Assembly (NCBI GenBank): GCA_002499345.1
Contig: DALF01000019.1
Coordinates: 1 to 64,000, forward strand
DNA from: Euryarchaeota archaeon UBA170
Lineage (GTDB): Archaea > Thermoplasmatota > Poseidoniia > Poseidoniales > Thalassarchaeaceae
Direction: 5' to 3'
DNA length: 64,000 nt
The position numbers were made by a program, and so were the translations under genes. The notes under the pieces were generated by a model that saw only the letters and a list, made by a program, of their open reading frames with translations, searched no databases and was not told the origin of the DNA. The number at the start of each line of letters is the position of its first letter. The first letter of the stretch is position 1. Positions 52,561 through 63,348 of the stretch are shown in pieces.

Positions 52561-54174
52561 ATGGTGCAGGCTGAGCATGATGTTGCCCTACAGGACACCG
52601 ATAGGCTGGAAGGACGTGCGGCTCTAGTGAATAACGTCAAGGCCGCTGTAGCCCTAGCTGGAGCCGTTAGATCTACTTTAGGTCCAAGAGGATTAGACAA
52701 AATGCTGGTATCTGATGATGGAAATTGTCTAGTAACAAATGATGGAGTTACAGTAATCGAGGCTGCAAAGGTCGAACATCCAACAGCCAGGCTTCTAATC
52801 TCCGCATCTTCATCTCAAGATAAGTCAGCTAGAGATGGAACTACCTCAACTGTGATCCTTACTGCAGAGTTTCTACAGAATTCCCTTGAGCTTGTTAGGA
52901 TGGGGATTCATCCATCTACTGTAATCAATGGTTTCCTTCTAGCGGAGAGAGAAGCTATTTCTGAGCTAGACAGGGTCTCAAGGGAAGCGAGCTCTGAGGA
53001 GGAGCTGAAGTCAGTAATTTCGACTACTTTGGCTGGCAAGATTGGCGAGTCGCTGGCCTCCCATATCACTGAAATTGCTTTTGAAGCAGCTGAGTTGATT
53101 TCGGATGAAGAAGGCGGCGATGACCTAGAAAGGTTGAGAGTAAAGAGGTTGCAGGTCAGTGGTGGTTCAACTACTGATAGTCGTCTTATCAACGGTTTGA
53201 TGATCCCTAAGACTAGGGTCGATATCTCAACTCCTTCCTCTTCTGGTGGGGGGACCATAGCAATAATCGATGGCGGCCTTGAGAATACAAAGCTCGAGAT
53301 GGATGCCGAGATTGAGATCAGTAGCCCCGGAGTACTGAAGGGATTCCATGACCGATCTTTGGCGAAATTGAGAGAAGAGGTCGTCCATCTTTCATCCCTC
53401 GGAGTTGAGCTACTGATTGTCAGAGAAGGGATTTCTGATGATGCTATTTCCATGCTAAATGATGCTGGGATAACCTCATACAGAAGATTTGAGAGGGAGG
53501 ATTTGGAGCGACTCTCGAAAATAACTGGAGCTCGAATGGTCAGGAGACCGATCAGGATTACAGAAGACGACCTCGGGAAATTCACTGGTAGAAGGGAAGA
53601 GACTGTGGCAGGTATATCTCATTCTATCATAGAGGGATCCGAAGGTGGTGCATTAACTGTGGTCGTTCGTGGAACATCTCCCCAGATTAGAGAAGAGGCA
53701 GTCAGGGCGTTTGATGATGCCATGGGCGTAGCCTTCAGGGTCATTAGAGACTCCAGAGTGATTCCAGGAGGAGGTGCAATTCAAACACATCTAGCTAGAC
53801 ACCTGAGGTCGTTCGCTCTCGGAAACCCTGGAAGGGAGCAATTGGCAATAGAGGGTTATGCTGCCGCTTTGGAGGTCATTCCTAGGACACTTGCAGAAAA
53901 TGCTGGGCTCGACCCAATAGATGTAGTTCTGGACCTGTCCGCAGCACAAAATTCCGATGAGGAGAATGGCCCGTGGATAGGACTTGATGCCATGACTGGA
54001 AGTAGGTCTAGAATGGACGAGATGGGAATCTTGGATCCTTTATTTGTAACTAGGCATTCCATTTCTGGATCGACTGAGGCCGCAATCAGTGTACTCAGGA
54101 TTAACGATGTTCTTTGGGCGAAGCAGGACCCAACTACTCCAGATTGGAATGATGATGAAGTTCAGGAAGACTGA
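52561..54174 (+). CDS. thsA: thermosome subunit (group II chaperonin)
   Basis: 537 residues, standard length. [40 protein letters not shown] and [20 protein letters not shown] are the equatorial ATP-site motifs. [18 protein letters not shown] and the C-terminal equatorial half end in an acidic tail. It forms the double-ring folding chamber with a built-in lid. The archaeal thermosome lies directly next to a bacterial-type DnaK locus, suggesting a chaperone hub. The unusual low content of the usual Gly-Gly-Met tail may reflect lineage. Confidence 0.96.
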   Translation: MVQAEHDVALQDTDRLEGRAALVNNVKAAVALAGAVRSTLGPRGLDKMLVSDDGNCLVTNDGVTVIEAAKVEHPTARLLISASSSQDKSARDGTTSTVILTAEFLQNSLELVRMGIHPSTVINGFLLAEREAISELDRVSREASSEEELKSVISTTLAGKIGESLASHITEIAFEAAELISDEEGGDDLERLRVKRLQVSGGSTTDSRLINGLMIPKTRVDISTPSSSGGGTIAIIDGGLENTKLEMDAEIEISSPGVLKGFHDRSLAKLREEVVHLSSLGVELLIVREGISDDAISMLNDAGITSYRRFEREDLERLSKITGARMVRRPIRITEDDLGKFTGRREETVAGISHSIIEGSEGGALTVVVRGTSPQIREEAVRAFDDAMGVAFRVIRDSRVIPGGGAIQTHLARHLRSFALGNPGREQLAIEGYAAALEVIPRTLAENAGLDPIDVVLDLSAAQNSDEENGPWIGLDAMTGSRSRMDEMGILDPLFVTRHSISGSTEAAISVLRINDVLWAKQDPTTPDWNDDEVQED

Positions 54175-54175
54175 T

Positions 54176-55126
54176 TTAACTAATATTGGAAATCATCTCG
54201 TCTACCATTCTTCCCAAGTCATAATTTGCTTCCCATCCCCACTCATTTCTAGCGGCCTCATCATCAACATCATCGGGCCACGAGTCGGCTACCTTCTGCC
54301 TGAAATCGGGAATAAAATCACAAGTGAATCCCGGTATTCTCTCAGCTATCTTATCAGCTAGTTCTCCCGCAGTAAATGATATTCCCTTAATATTATATCC
54401 AACTCTAGAATCTCCCAGACTCCCTGGATCTGCCTGCATGATACTCTCTGTCGCTCTAATGGCGTCTTCCATGTACATCATAGGTAATCTTGTATCTTCA
54501 CTAACAAAGCAATCATAGTGTCCATGATCAACAGCTGCTCTGAAAATATCAACTGCATAGTCAGTGGTCCCCCCTCCTGCTGGCGCTTTCCATGAAATCA
54601 AGCCAGGAAATCTGAGCCCCCGTACATCAACGCCATACTGTTTCCAATAGTTCAATCCTAATATCTCCCCTGTTACCTTTGTCTTACCATACATTGTTGT
54701 TGGATTTAGAGGGCCTTCCTGAGGGGCAATATTTGGAGAATCTGGTCCGAAAACTGCGATTGATGAGGGTGCGAAGACCTTCAAATCAAAATCTCTAGCT
54801 GCTTCGAGAACGGATACAGTACCCCCTACATTCACTCTCTGACAAAGCTCTGGATTTTTCTCTCCAGTTGCGGAAAGAATGGCGGCCAGGTGAAAAACTG
54901 TACCAATGCCCTCCTCTAGAATCACTCTTTCCATCTTGGCTCCATCCAGAACACTGAGATTTGAGAATGGCCCGTCAGGAAAGTTTGATTCTGGTCCGGG
55001 ACTCCTTATGTCAGTAGCTAGTATGTTGTCCTTACCATGCCTCTGCCTTAGGGATGAGACCAGCTCGGTACCTATTTGCCCTAGTGCCCCTGTTACCAGA
55101 ATTCTGTCCCCGGGTGACTCTGTCAT
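54176..55126 (-). CDS. L-threonine 3-dehydrogenase, SDR (epimerase-like) type
   Basis: 316 residues from the ATG at 55126, placing the Rossmann motif ILVTGALGQIGTELV at residues 8-22; a longer frame would intrude into the pyrG promoter. MYGKTKVTGEILGLNYW contains the Y-x-x-x-K catalytic pair. RFPGLISWKAPAGGGTTDYA and LPMMYMEDAIRATESIM are specific to SDR-type TDH of Thermoplasma and bacteria. It oxidises threonine to 2-amino-3-ketobutyrate with NAD. A UDP-sugar epimerase is the alternative but fits less well. Converges on the thermosome gene by 1 nt. Confidence 0.88.
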   Translation of the reverse strand: MTESPGDRILVTGALGQIGTELVSSLRQRHGKDNILATDIRSPGPESNFPDGPFSNLSVLDGAKMERVILEEGIGTVFHLAAILSATGEKNPELCQRVNVGGTVSVLEAARDFDLKVFAPSSIAVFGPDSPNIAPQEGPLNPTTMYGKTKVTGEILGLNYWKQYGVDVRGLRFPGLISWKAPAGGGTTDYAVDIFRAAVDHGHYDCFVSEDTRLPMMYMEDAIRATESIMQADPGSLGDSRVGYNIKGISFTAGELADKIAERIPGFTCDFIPDFRQKVADSWPDDVDDEAARNEWGWEANYDLGRMVDEMISNIS

Positions 55127-55233
55127 GTTACTTCGTAAAGCTGGAGATACTTGGTCATTGATGTGCGATAAAGTGGGTTTACTGTCCCAATGTTGATATG
55201 CGAGGCACAATGGCTTCAGACCCCGTTGGTTGC

Positions 55234-56880
55234 ATGAAGTATGTCGTAGTTACCGGGGGAGTCCTGTCTGGATTGGGCAAAGGAGTGACCGCCAGTAGTA
55301 TCGGTGTTCTTCTAAAATCAGCTGGCCTGAGAGTTACTTCAATCAAGATAGATCCATACTTGAACAGCGATGCAGGGACGATGTCTCCATTCGAACATGG
55401 AGAGGTCTTCGTTCTTGATGACGGAGGAGAAGTAGATTTAGACTTGGGAAATTATGAGAGGTTCTTGGATGTGGCTCTGACAAGAGATAATAATATCACT
55501 ACAGGGAAAGTATACGCCAAAGTGATTGAGAAAGAAAGGAGGGGGGACTACCTAGGAAAGACTGTTCAAGTAGTCCCACACATAACTAATGAGATTCAAG
55601 ATTGGATAGATGCCGTAGCACACGTGCCCGCTGACGGAACTTCGAGTACTCCGGATGCTTGCGTGATTGAATTGGGAGGGACGGTTGGAGACATAGAGAG
55701 TGCCCCTTTCATCGAGGCACTGAGACAATTCCAATTCAGAGCCGGCAAGGGGAATGTTTGCTTCGTGCATGTTAGCTTGGTTCCGGTAATGGGACCTGTT
55801 GGAGAGCAGAAAACCAAGCCTACTCAACATACTGTCAAGGAATTGCGTGGACTGGGCATAATACCTGATATTCTGGTATGTCGCTCGGAGAATCCATTGG
55901 ATTCTGAGACAAAATCGAAATTAGCGGCATTCTGCCATGTGGGAGAAGATGCTGTCATCTCAGCGCATGATGTTTCCAATCTGTATCAGATACCCATCTC
56001 ACTACACGAACAATCTGTTCTTAGAATGGTGTCCAATAATCTGGGATTCGATATTCCCGATAGCCTCCCAATGCTCGACGAATGGAAGGAAATGGCTGAC
56101 AAAGTGGATATGCTGGAGGATGAAGTCAGAATAGCAATGGTGGGCAAGTATACCGGACTATCAGATTCTTATCTCTCAGTCATTAAGGCACTCCAGCACA
56201 GTGCCTTTGCGGTGAACAGGAAACTCATAATAGATTGGATAGAATCCACAAACTTGGACCCAATAGAAAAGACTCCTATGCACGATCATGCGTGGGCGAC
56301 TCTGAAGTCCGCCGATGGGATCCTGGTACCGGGCGGGTTCGGAAATCGTGGAGTCGAGGGGAAGATTGCGGCGGCAAACTACGCAAGAGTCAATAATGTA
56401 CCATATCTTGGTGTTTGTCTTGGCCTACAGATTGCAACGATAGAGTTCTGTCGTAACGTACTGGGTCTTGATGGCGCTAATTCCGCTGAATTTGATGAGC
56501 ATGCGCCTGTCCAGGCTGTTGTCTTCATGCCAGAGATATCCAAGACACACATGGGCGGAACTATGAGGCTGGGAACCAAACCGACTCCATTCCTAGTGGA
56601 TGAATGTAAGGTACGTAGGCTGTATGGAGGCGCGAGCCATGTAGATGAACGTCACAGGCATCGGTACGAGGTTAATCCAGAGCTTATCGATAGAATTGAG
56701 GCCGCTGGATTGATTTACGTAGGCAAGGACGAGACTGGAGAGAGGTGTGAGATTATGGAGCTTGAAGGGCATCCGTATTATGTTGGTACTCAATACCATC
56801 CAGAGTTCAAATCAAGACCGAACAGACCTAGTCCGCCTTTCCTAGGATTGCTGAAAGCTTCCTGTGGCCATGAAATCTGA
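55234..56880 (+). CDS. pyrG: CTP synthase
   Basis: 548 residues from the ATG at 55234, where the canonical [17 protein letters not shown] begins; ATG/TTG-type starts at 55198 and 55210 are in frame. [40 protein letters not shown] and the glutaminase half with [17 protein letters not shown] (Cys nucleophile) and [10 protein letters not shown] (His, Glu) are all present. It aminates UTP to CTP using glutamine and ATP. Divergent from the threonine dehydrogenase. Confidence 0.97.
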   Translation: MKYVVVTGGVLSGLGKGVTASSIGVLLKSAGLRVTSIKIDPYLNSDAGTMSPFEHGEVFVLDDGGEVDLDLGNYERFLDVALTRDNNITTGKVYAKVIEKERRGDYLGKTVQVVPHITNEIQDWIDAVAHVPADGTSSTPDACVIELGGTVGDIESAPFIEALRQFQFRAGKGNVCFVHVSLVPVMGPVGEQKTKPTQHTVKELRGLGIIPDILVCRSENPLDSETKSKLAAFCHVGEDAVISAHDVSNLYQIPISLHEQSVLRMVSNNLGFDIPDSLPMLDEWKEMADKVDMLEDEVRIAMVGKYTGLSDSYLSVIKALQHSAFAVNRKLIIDWIESTNLDPIEKTPMHDHAWATLKSADGILVPGGFGNRGVEGKIAAANYARVNNVPYLGVCLGLQIATIEFCRNVLGLDGANSAEFDEHAPVQAVVFMPEISKTHMGGTMRLGTKPTPFLVDECKVRRLYGGASHVDERHRHRYEVNPELIDRIEAAGLIYVGKDETGERCEIMELEGHPYYVGTQYHPEFKSRPNRPSPPFLGLLKASCGHEI

Positions 56881-56889
56881 AGTGTATAT

Positions 56890-58644
56890 CTAGCAGCAAC
56901 TCTCGTCCAAGCTATCCTGGGCACAGAAGCAGGTCTTTGCAGGCATGATGTCTGCACGGGAGCTTCTCTCATTGAATAGGGCTGTTACTTCCTCAAGTTC
57001 CTCGGGAGCGTCCCCTCTCTCCTCGAGACAGAGTTTGAGACCCAGTAAGCCCCACATATTGTCCTTCCAAAGTTTGATGTCCTCACGATATACTGCCTCA
57101 GCTTCAGCTACCTCACCTTGCTCAAGGAGCAATGCACCGAGTATGTGCCTGACTGGTTGCATCTGGCCCCATGGTTCGTTGTACGCCAAGTTGAGCGATA
57201 GGTCAACGCCCCTGCGCAGATGGTCGAATGCCTCTGTGAAATCGTAATCCTCCCCTCTGGCCTTTGCTTGGAACTGTCTTCGATATTCTATCTCGCCTGA
57301 GAGAACTGCGTCATTCACCAACAGAATACAGGGCCCCTCACTCGGATCTTGATACATCAGGTTGTTATGGAGAACTCTTCCCTGAAGAGCTGGATTGTTG
57401 AGTGCTTCCTCAAATAGTAACTGCTCTGCCTCGGCCTCTGGAACCATGCCCTTAGATGCGTAAGCCACTCCCCTAGCATAGTGCTGAGTAGCTACAGCGG
57501 CAGGGAATACATCTCCGTCTGTGTGGAGTGGTTCATTGAGTATCTCATCCCACTTTCCAAATCTAATCATGACATGCCACGGCATAGTAACATACGACTC
57601 TAGGAAGATCGCTCCCATTGGGATGATTCCAGCGAGCATGAACTGTACGCCCGACTCTGAATCGCCGGCCGGCAGAGTACTTACTGCTTTGCGTGCATAC
57701 TTCAGTGCTGTTTCGTACTGTCCATCGAACATAGCACACCAGACCACGAAATGGTGATTGTGCATTCTGTAAAATTTGTAGAACTGTGACTCGTTACCAG
57801 TTATCTCAACATATCTGTCATCTGCCTCTACAGCAGCGATATTGCACTCTATAGCCTCCTGCCACTGACCAACCCACGCATCTATGTGAGATGGCATATG
57901 GACTAAGTGACCAAGTCCGGGCATCAGTGTCCTGAGTACATCTGCAGCTGGTAGAGCCTTCTCTGGATAGGGAGAAAGTTCCAGTGCATGGCAGTATAGA
58001 TGACAAAGAGCCGGATGGACCTTTGCTTCCTCGCTGGTTTCAAAGGCGTCTTCTAATATCTTCACTAGAAGTAGGGTGTTTTCGTCAGCGGGAGTGATTT
58101 CGCCAGTCTTGGTATCTTTATTCCACAGTTGCCAGGCCTTCAGATTCATAAGCGCCTCTACATAAATTGCAGTAACATCCAGATTGCCACTATATTTCTC
58201 ATAAAGCGGAGCCATTGCTTCAGCGAATGCGATATTTAGCTCGGGACTATTACCCATATTGAGTACAGACGGATCAGCAGCATCTCTTGCTTCCTCTGAG
58301 TGCCTCTCTGCCAGTGCATCGATCAGATCTTGTTCCATTTCTGAACATCCTTCTTTGAGTGAGATGGCCATCTGGATTGGATCGTATCCTGAGCCAAGTC
58401 CGGGAGTCCAATTGTAGTTCGATGAGACGCAATAAGCAATCCCCCACCATGCCATGGCACAGTTTGGATCTAATTCAGTACATTTTGAGAAGCATGCAAT
58501 AGCTTCCTCGTGGTTGTAATTTAGCATATGCCCGTACGCAAGTACAAACATTTTCCTCGCTTCGTCGTTTGTGCATGTTACTTCCATTGCAAAGGAATAA
58601 TTATCCATATTCCCAAAATCATAGTCCTCAGGTGTCAAGTTCAT
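56890..58644 (-). CDS. TPR-containing protein of unknown function
   Basis: 584 residues. It has TPR-like helix pairs throughout: YNHEEAIACFSKCTELDPNC followed by AMAWWGIAY near the N-terminus, a central GLGHLVHMPSHIDAWVGQWQ, and LLEQGEVAEAEAVYREDIKL near the C-terminus. There is no signal peptide or membrane span. It ends with a cysteine cluster (CFCAQDSLDESCC), which might bind a metal. Large TPR proteins of this type are common in bacteria and marine archaea without a known role. It stands between pyrG (convergent) and the NAD-kinase-like gene. Confidence 0.7.
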   Translation of the reverse strand: MNLTPEDYDFGNMDNYSFAMEVTCTNDEARKMFVLAYGHMLNYNHEEAIACFSKCTELDPNCAMAWWGIAYCVSSNYNWTPGLGSGYDPIQMAISLKEGCSEMEQDLIDALAERHSEEARDAADPSVLNMGNSPELNIAFAEAMAPLYEKYSGNLDVTAIYVEALMNLKAWQLWNKDTKTGEITPADENTLLLVKILEDAFETSEEAKVHPALCHLYCHALELSPYPEKALPAADVLRTLMPGLGHLVHMPSHIDAWVGQWQEAIECNIAAVEADDRYVEITGNESQFYKFYRMHNHHFVVWCAMFDGQYETALKYARKAVSTLPAGDSESGVQFMLAGIIPMGAIFLESYVTMPWHVMIRFGKWDEILNEPLHTDGDVFPAAVATQHYARGVAYASKGMVPEAEAEQLLFEEALNNPALQGRVLHNNLMYQDPSEGPCILLVNDAVLSGEIEYRRQFQAKARGEDYDFTEAFDHLRRGVDLSLNLAYNEPWGQMQPVRHILGALLLEQGEVAEAEAVYREDIKLWKDNMWGLLGLKLCLEERGDAPEELEEVTALFNERSSRADIMPAKTCFCAQDSLDESCC

Positions 58645-58738
58645 GTCTCGACGAGTGGCTGTTCAGGTATAATTTAAACTGATAGAAACTCATTATTTAG
58701 CGCTTTTTATATTTTTTCGTTTAATATTTGCTCTGTAA

Positions 58739-59887
58739 TCAATCTACAGATACTCGTAGAACTCTGGTTGTCCTATACCCCTGCAATACCTTGAGATACT
58801 TCTTTTTGGAGAACCTTTCATCCATCTCAGGGTCACCAGTCTCAATCCTAAGACTACGTAAGGTGAGCATTTTGGCAGGGGTGACGATTCCAAGAACTCT
58901 GTCTACTCCAATCATCCTGAGTACTTCCGGTGAAAGCTGGAGGTTTCCCCTTCCAATCAGAAATCCTTGTCCGCCCATTGGAGATAGGAGTAGTATCACG
59001 TCACCTTGATGCTCTTCGAGCGCGGTCAATATCTCCTTTTCGTTTAGATCTGAAGCAACAATATTATTCCCCAAGGTTATGTCAATACCTAGGGTATTCA
59101 ACTCAAATCCAAGAATTCCTCCAATTGTCCTGAGTGTGCCTCCTGAACCCCAAATTATCATCATTTGGTCATCGATCAACGTCTCCCTTACGTGTTCAGC
59201 TAGTCCCTGAATAATTTCCCCTTCTCCCGAAGCTTCTACTCTCATCTTAGATCCTTGCATCCACCTTGGACTTGCCGGAGTAATTGCCTCAGCATAGAGC
59301 CTGACAACCCACTTCCCTTCCCTATACAGGTCTTCATCTAGGTCAAGAACCTCTGTAGTAGACAAAAGGAGGTCGCCCTCCAACCATGCACTGAGGACCT
59401 CAGCAGCGGCCTTGGGCGAGGAGGCAAAACAACCCGAATGCATCTTCACTCCGGTTGGAACGCCAATTATGGGTAATTCTGGTCTGCCATATTCGGAGAG
59501 AGCGGCTACTACGTCTCTAGTCGTGCCATCGCCCCCTGCATAAATTAGAAGATCGATGTCAGAGTCTATCATTGATGAGACTAGTTGACTGGTATCTTGA
59601 GCATCTGTAGAGCTACTTGAAGAGTGGACGATGCCAAATGGAGATATTGTCGGGGGAATCCAATCGGTACCCATTCTTCCTTCGCTTAGATACCACTGGA
59701 CACCATCCAGATTTTCCTTACTGATTGCGACTAAGTGATCCAACATTATCCTCATTCTAGGGCCAGATCTATCTTGAGCGCCCCTAGATCTTGCAATTTC
59801 GGCTTGGCCATCTGAACCCTTCAAACCAAGTCTCCCACCTAGTCCAGCATCCGGATTCACAAGAAGTCCCAGCTTAAACATGGCCAT
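58739..59887 (-). CDS. ATP-NAD kinase-like protein (diacylglycerol/NAD kinase superfamily)
   Basis: 382 residues. LGLLVNPDAGLGGRLGLKG is the subgroup start; LLIYAGGDGTTRDVVAAL is the G-G-D-G-T motif that binds the phosphate donor; IIGVPTGVKMHSGCFASSP is typical of the PpnK/AcoX-like subgroup. Proteins of this subgroup are annotated as NAD kinases but the substrate is often not proven. Cytosolic, no membrane span. It stands alone on the minus strand, divergent from thrS. Confidence 0.85.
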   Translation of the reverse strand: MAMFKLGLLVNPDAGLGGRLGLKGSDGQAEIARSRGAQDRSGPRMRIMLDHLVAISKENLDGVQWYLSEGRMGTDWIPPTISPFGIVHSSSSSTDAQDTSQLVSSMIDSDIDLLIYAGGDGTTRDVVAALSEYGRPELPIIGVPTGVKMHSGCFASSPKAAAEVLSAWLEGDLLLSTTEVLDLDEDLYREGKWVVRLYAEAITPASPRWMQGSKMRVEASGEGEIIQGLAEHVRETLIDDQMMIIWGSGGTLRTIGGILGFELNTLGIDITLGNNIVASDLNEKEILTALEEHQGDVILLLSPMGGQGFLIGRGNLQLSPEVLRMIGVDRVLGIVTPAKMLTLRSLRIETGDPEMDERFSKKKYLKVLQGYRTTRVLRVSVD

Positions 59888-60040
59888 GGCAAGGGGGGAT
59901 TGGTCTTATCGCTTCGTAATGGAATCACTCTTTTTCTAGGTTGTCGAATCATCAAGAACAAGTATTTGTACGGATATCTCAATTTATGACAGACGCCTTC
60001 AAACGGGATTGCGTGACCGGTCATATCAAGAGGAGTACTG

Positions 60041-61987
60041 ATGATAACGGTCGAAGTTGGCAATGGTGATGTTCACGAGTATGCCAGTGGAATTCCTGCT
60101 GGAGAGGTTATTACAAACGTCCATGGGAGAAAATCTGGTGCTGTGGCCGCTCTTGTAGATGGGATAGAGAGGGACATGTCCTATGAGCTGGATTCTAATT
60201 GCTCCGTTGTTCCAATTACTGGAGACTCTCCAGAAGGACTCTACATTCTGAAGCATTCCTGTGCGCATCTACTAGCTCAGGCAGTTACCGAGATGTTCCC
60301 TGATGCCAAACCAACTATTGGACCTCCGATCGATCATGGATTCTACTATGATTTCTATATGGAGCCTATTTCTGAAGATGATCTCAAAAAGATTGAGAAG
60401 AGGATGAAAGAACTTGTAAAGAGTAATCTGCCTATTTCTAGAGAGGAGTACGATAACGAAGATCTCCGTTCAATTTTCAGTGATAATAAGTTCAAACTAG
60501 AGATAATGGATGACAAGATAGGTCATGATGTTGGTTCCTCTGCATACAGGCAAGGAGATTTCATAGATCTGTGCAGAGGACCGCATGTACCCAGCACTTC
60601 GCACCTTAGATGGTTCAAACTGACAAGTACTAGCCAGGCATATTGGAGGGCCGATAGTAAGAGAGAGTCCCTCACTCGAATATATGGGATGTGCTATCCG
60701 GACAAGTCTGGCCTACAAGAGAGGATGAAGCAACTCGAGGAGGCGGCTAAGAGGGACCACAAGAAGATTGGCAAGGAGATGGAACTCTACATGACCAACG
60801 AGATGATTGGCAAGGGTCTTCCCGTCTGGTTGCCAAATGGTGAAACTCTGAAAGGAGAGATTGAGAAGTTCGCAGTAGAAACTGAGGAGACTTACGGATA
60901 CTTACGTGTGACAACCCCCGTTCTTGGAAAGAAGGAGCTTTTCGAAACCAGTGGTCATCTTCCACACTACGCAGAGGGAATGTACCCCCCTATGGAAATG
61001 GATGACGGAGAATATTACATGAAGGCAATGAATTGTCCTTTCCACCATCTGGTCTATGGGAACAAAAGAAGATCTTACCGAGAATTACCTATGAGGATAG
61101 CTGAATATGGGACTGTATACAGGAATGAGCTGTCTGGAACCTTGGCTGGCCTACTAAGAGTCAGGATGCTTACGATGAACGATGCCCATATTTACTGTAC
61201 ACTTGGACAAGTGGCCTCGGAAGTTGCTGACAATATCAGAATGGTTCAGGATTACTACTCTGCGTTTGGATTCGATGATTACTACTTCCGATTGTCGTTA
61301 TGGGATCCTGAGAATGTGGATAAATACATTGACCAACCTGAGAATTGGGAAGCCACACAGGATCATCTCAGAGGCATTCTAGATGACCTCGGGGTAGAGT
61401 ATGTGGAGGCGGTCGGGGAAGCTGCTTTCTACGGGCCGAAAATAGATATTCAGTTTAGGACCCTTCTTGGTCGAGAAGAATCTATGTCAACAATCCAGCT
61501 AGACTTCGCGGCCAAGGAGAGATTTGAGCTGACCTACACTGACGAGACTGGCCAAGAGAATGGTGAAGTGTTCGTAATTCATAGGGCCCCACTTTCCACG
61601 CATGAGAGATTTGTTGCATTCCTAACGGAGCATTGGGCGGGTAACTTCCCCACATGGCTTTCACCCGTTCAAGTTCAAATCATTACCATATCTGAGAAGC
61701 ATAAGATTCATGCCGCGACTGTAGCTAACAAGTTACAGGAATCTGGGGTGCGGGTGAAAGTTGATGACTCTGACAATACGGTGGGAAAGAAAATTAGGAC
61801 TCACAGAAAAATGAGGCCTGCATATATGATAATTATTGGTGATGATGAGACAGAAAACGGTACTGTGTCTATTAGGTCCAGGGGTGGAGAACAACTGAAA
61901 GGTGTTCCGATGGAAGAGTTTGTAGCTGGAATTCTTACTGAGATTACGACACGGGATAGGAATCTTTCTCTTATCCCATCGGAGTGA
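60041..61987 (+). CDS. thrS: threonyl-tRNA synthetase (bacterial type with TGS and editing domains)
   Basis: 648 residues. The order is TGS domain (residues 1-60), then the editing domain with HSCAHLLAQAV (H-x-x-x-H), YDFYMEP and DLCRGPHVPSTSH, the class II core with MNCPFHHLVYGNKRRSYREL (zinc Cys; most homologues have M-N-C-P-G-H), VYRNELSGTLAGLLRVR and DAHIYCT, and the C-terminal anticodon-binding domain. It charges and proofreads tRNA-Thr. Many archaea carry a different ThrRS with a DTD-like editing domain, so this is the bacterial/eukaryotic version. The MFS gene starts 5 nt after its stop. Confidence 0.96.
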   Translation: MITVEVGNGDVHEYASGIPAGEVITNVHGRKSGAVAALVDGIERDMSYELDSNCSVVPITGDSPEGLYILKHSCAHLLAQAVTEMFPDAKPTIGPPIDHGFYYDFYMEPISEDDLKKIEKRMKELVKSNLPISREEYDNEDLRSIFSDNKFKLEIMDDKIGHDVGSSAYRQGDFIDLCRGPHVPSTSHLRWFKLTSTSQAYWRADSKRESLTRIYGMCYPDKSGLQERMKQLEEAAKRDHKKIGKEMELYMTNEMIGKGLPVWLPNGETLKGEIEKFAVETEETYGYLRVTTPVLGKKELFETSGHLPHYAEGMYPPMEMDDGEYYMKAMNCPFHHLVYGNKRRSYRELPMRIAEYGTVYRNELSGTLAGLLRVRMLTMNDAHIYCTLGQVASEVADNIRMVQDYYSAFGFDDYYFRLSLWDPENVDKYIDQPENWEATQDHLRGILDDLGVEYVEAVGEAAFYGPKIDIQFRTLLGREESMSTIQLDFAAKERFELTYTDETGQENGEVFVIHRAPLSTHERFVAFLTEHWAGNFPTWLSPVQVQIITISEKHKIHAATVANKLQESGVRVKVDDSDNTVGKKIRTHRKMRPAYMIIIGDDETENGTVSIRSRGGEQLKGVPMEEFVAGILTEITTRDRNLSLIPSE

Positions 61988-61992
61988 TCTAG

Positions 61993-63330
61993 TTGAGTTC
62001 GAAAAACGGCAATCGCTCGCCGATGACTGTATTATTCCTAGTTGTCCTAGTGGACATGCTAGGATTCACTATTGTCATCCCTTTCCTGACTTTTTTCGTT
62101 CAAGATCTGGCTTCTGGACAAGGGATTACCGATGTCGGCAGTAGAGACTTCTGGGTAGGAGTGGTGATTGCAGTATACTCACTTGCTCAATTTCTTTTCA
62201 CACCTATTCTAGGGTCACTAAGCGATAGGATTGGCAGGAGACCTGTAATCATGTTCGGTCTCGTATCTAACTCAGTCTTCTTCATCGTTTTTGGACTTTC
62301 AAACAGTCTTGAAATGGCCATAATTGCTAGGTTCTTATCTGGTGCTGGTAACGGAAATATTGCAGTTGCCCGAGCATATATCGGAGATATCAGCACTTCT
62401 GATATGATTCCTAGGAGGATGGGTATGTTGGGAGCGGCATTTGGACTTGGTTTCATGATTGGTCCATTCATAGGCGGGATTCTTTCCGACCCTGCAACTA
62501 GCATAGGGGGAGTTTTTGATTCCAATTTCTGGAAGGAGTACGAGTACCTGCTGCCTTGTCTTTTCTCGAGTCTTCTTTCGCTGGTCTCTCTGGGCCTTGC
62601 ATACTTCTGGCTAGAAGAGAGTATGGATCTGAAGGAAGAGTCAGAAGTCCGCGAGAGTTCATTGAAGAAGCTAGCCAATACATTCTCCAATATCATAAGG
62701 GTCCTAAAGATACCCGTTATTTCTACACTAGTGCTGATTAACTTCCTATTCCTGATGGCATTCAGTATGATGCATGGAACGTTCATCCTATTCACTGCTA
62801 TGTCTGTCGACAGTGGAGGGCTTGGATGGAGTGAGTTGGAAAATGGCTGGATATTTGCTTTCATAGGGCTCCTTGGAGTGATAGTTCAAGGAGGCCTGAT
62901 AGGTCCACTTAGTGATAGGTTTGGCATGCGTAGGCTGATGATCATAGGTACAATACTATGTGGATTAGGTATTGCTAGCTTACCCTATGTGCCATCAGAA
63001 GCTTCCTGGCTAATTCTTGGCTCATCAGCTGGACTAGCTATAGGAAATGGACTATTTTCCCCCACCCAGTCTTCACTTCTAACTTTCGAAGCTCAGAATG
63101 GGGGTCATGAATTAGGAATGGTTATGGGCGCACAAGAGGGATATGGTGCACTGGCCAGAATTATTGGTCCACTTCTAGCGGCGTACCTATGGTCGGTTAC
63201 CGTCGAAGGCACTGGAATTTGGTCATTTCACACATGCTTCAGAGTCGCCGGGGTGATATTCATGTTAGCAGTAGTACTGCAGTTAACTCTAAGCCTAAAA
63301 GAGAGACCTGCTGAAGTTATCAATGAATGA
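61993..63330 (+). CDS. MFS transporter (multidrug/tetracycline-like)
   Basis: 445 residues from a TTG; an ATG at 62023 is the alternative and leaves the first membrane span intact. It has twelve hydrophobic segments. The MFS motif between spans 2 and 3 is GSLSDRIGRRPVIMFGL, with its pseudo-repeat GPLSDRFGMRRLMIIG in the second half. FLSGAGNGNIAVARAYIGDI fits the motif-B/C region of drug:H+ antiporters. The substrate is unknown. Co-directional with thrS at a 5-nt gap, so probably co-transcribed. Confidence 0.9.
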   Translation: MSSKNGNRSPMTVLFLVVLVDMLGFTIVIPFLTFFVQDLASGQGITDVGSRDFWVGVVIAVYSLAQFLFTPILGSLSDRIGRRPVIMFGLVSNSVFFIVFGLSNSLEMAIIARFLSGAGNGNIAVARAYIGDISTSDMIPRRMGMLGAAFGLGFMIGPFIGGILSDPATSIGGVFDSNFWKEYEYLLPCLFSSLLSLVSLGLAYFWLEESMDLKEESEVRESSLKKLANTFSNIIRVLKIPVISTLVLINFLFLMAFSMMHGTFILFTAMSVDSGGLGWSELENGWIFAFIGLLGVIVQGGLIGPLSDRFGMRRLMIIGTILCGLGIASLPYVPSEASWLILGSSAGLAIGNGLFSPTQSSLLTFEAQNGGHELGMVMGAQEGYGALARIIGPLLAAYLWSVTVEGTGIWSFHTCFRVAGVIFMLAVVLQLTLSLKERPAEVINE

Positions 63331-63348
63331 ATGTTAGATTTTACCCAA

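Noticed and set aside
52908..53585. 225-residue antisense frame in the thermosome gene
   Set aside because: Ser/Ile/Pro-rich shadow of a well-supported gene.
58645..58738. T-rich stretch as a terminator
   Set aside because: The T run is on the plus strand whereas both flanking genes are on the minus strand.
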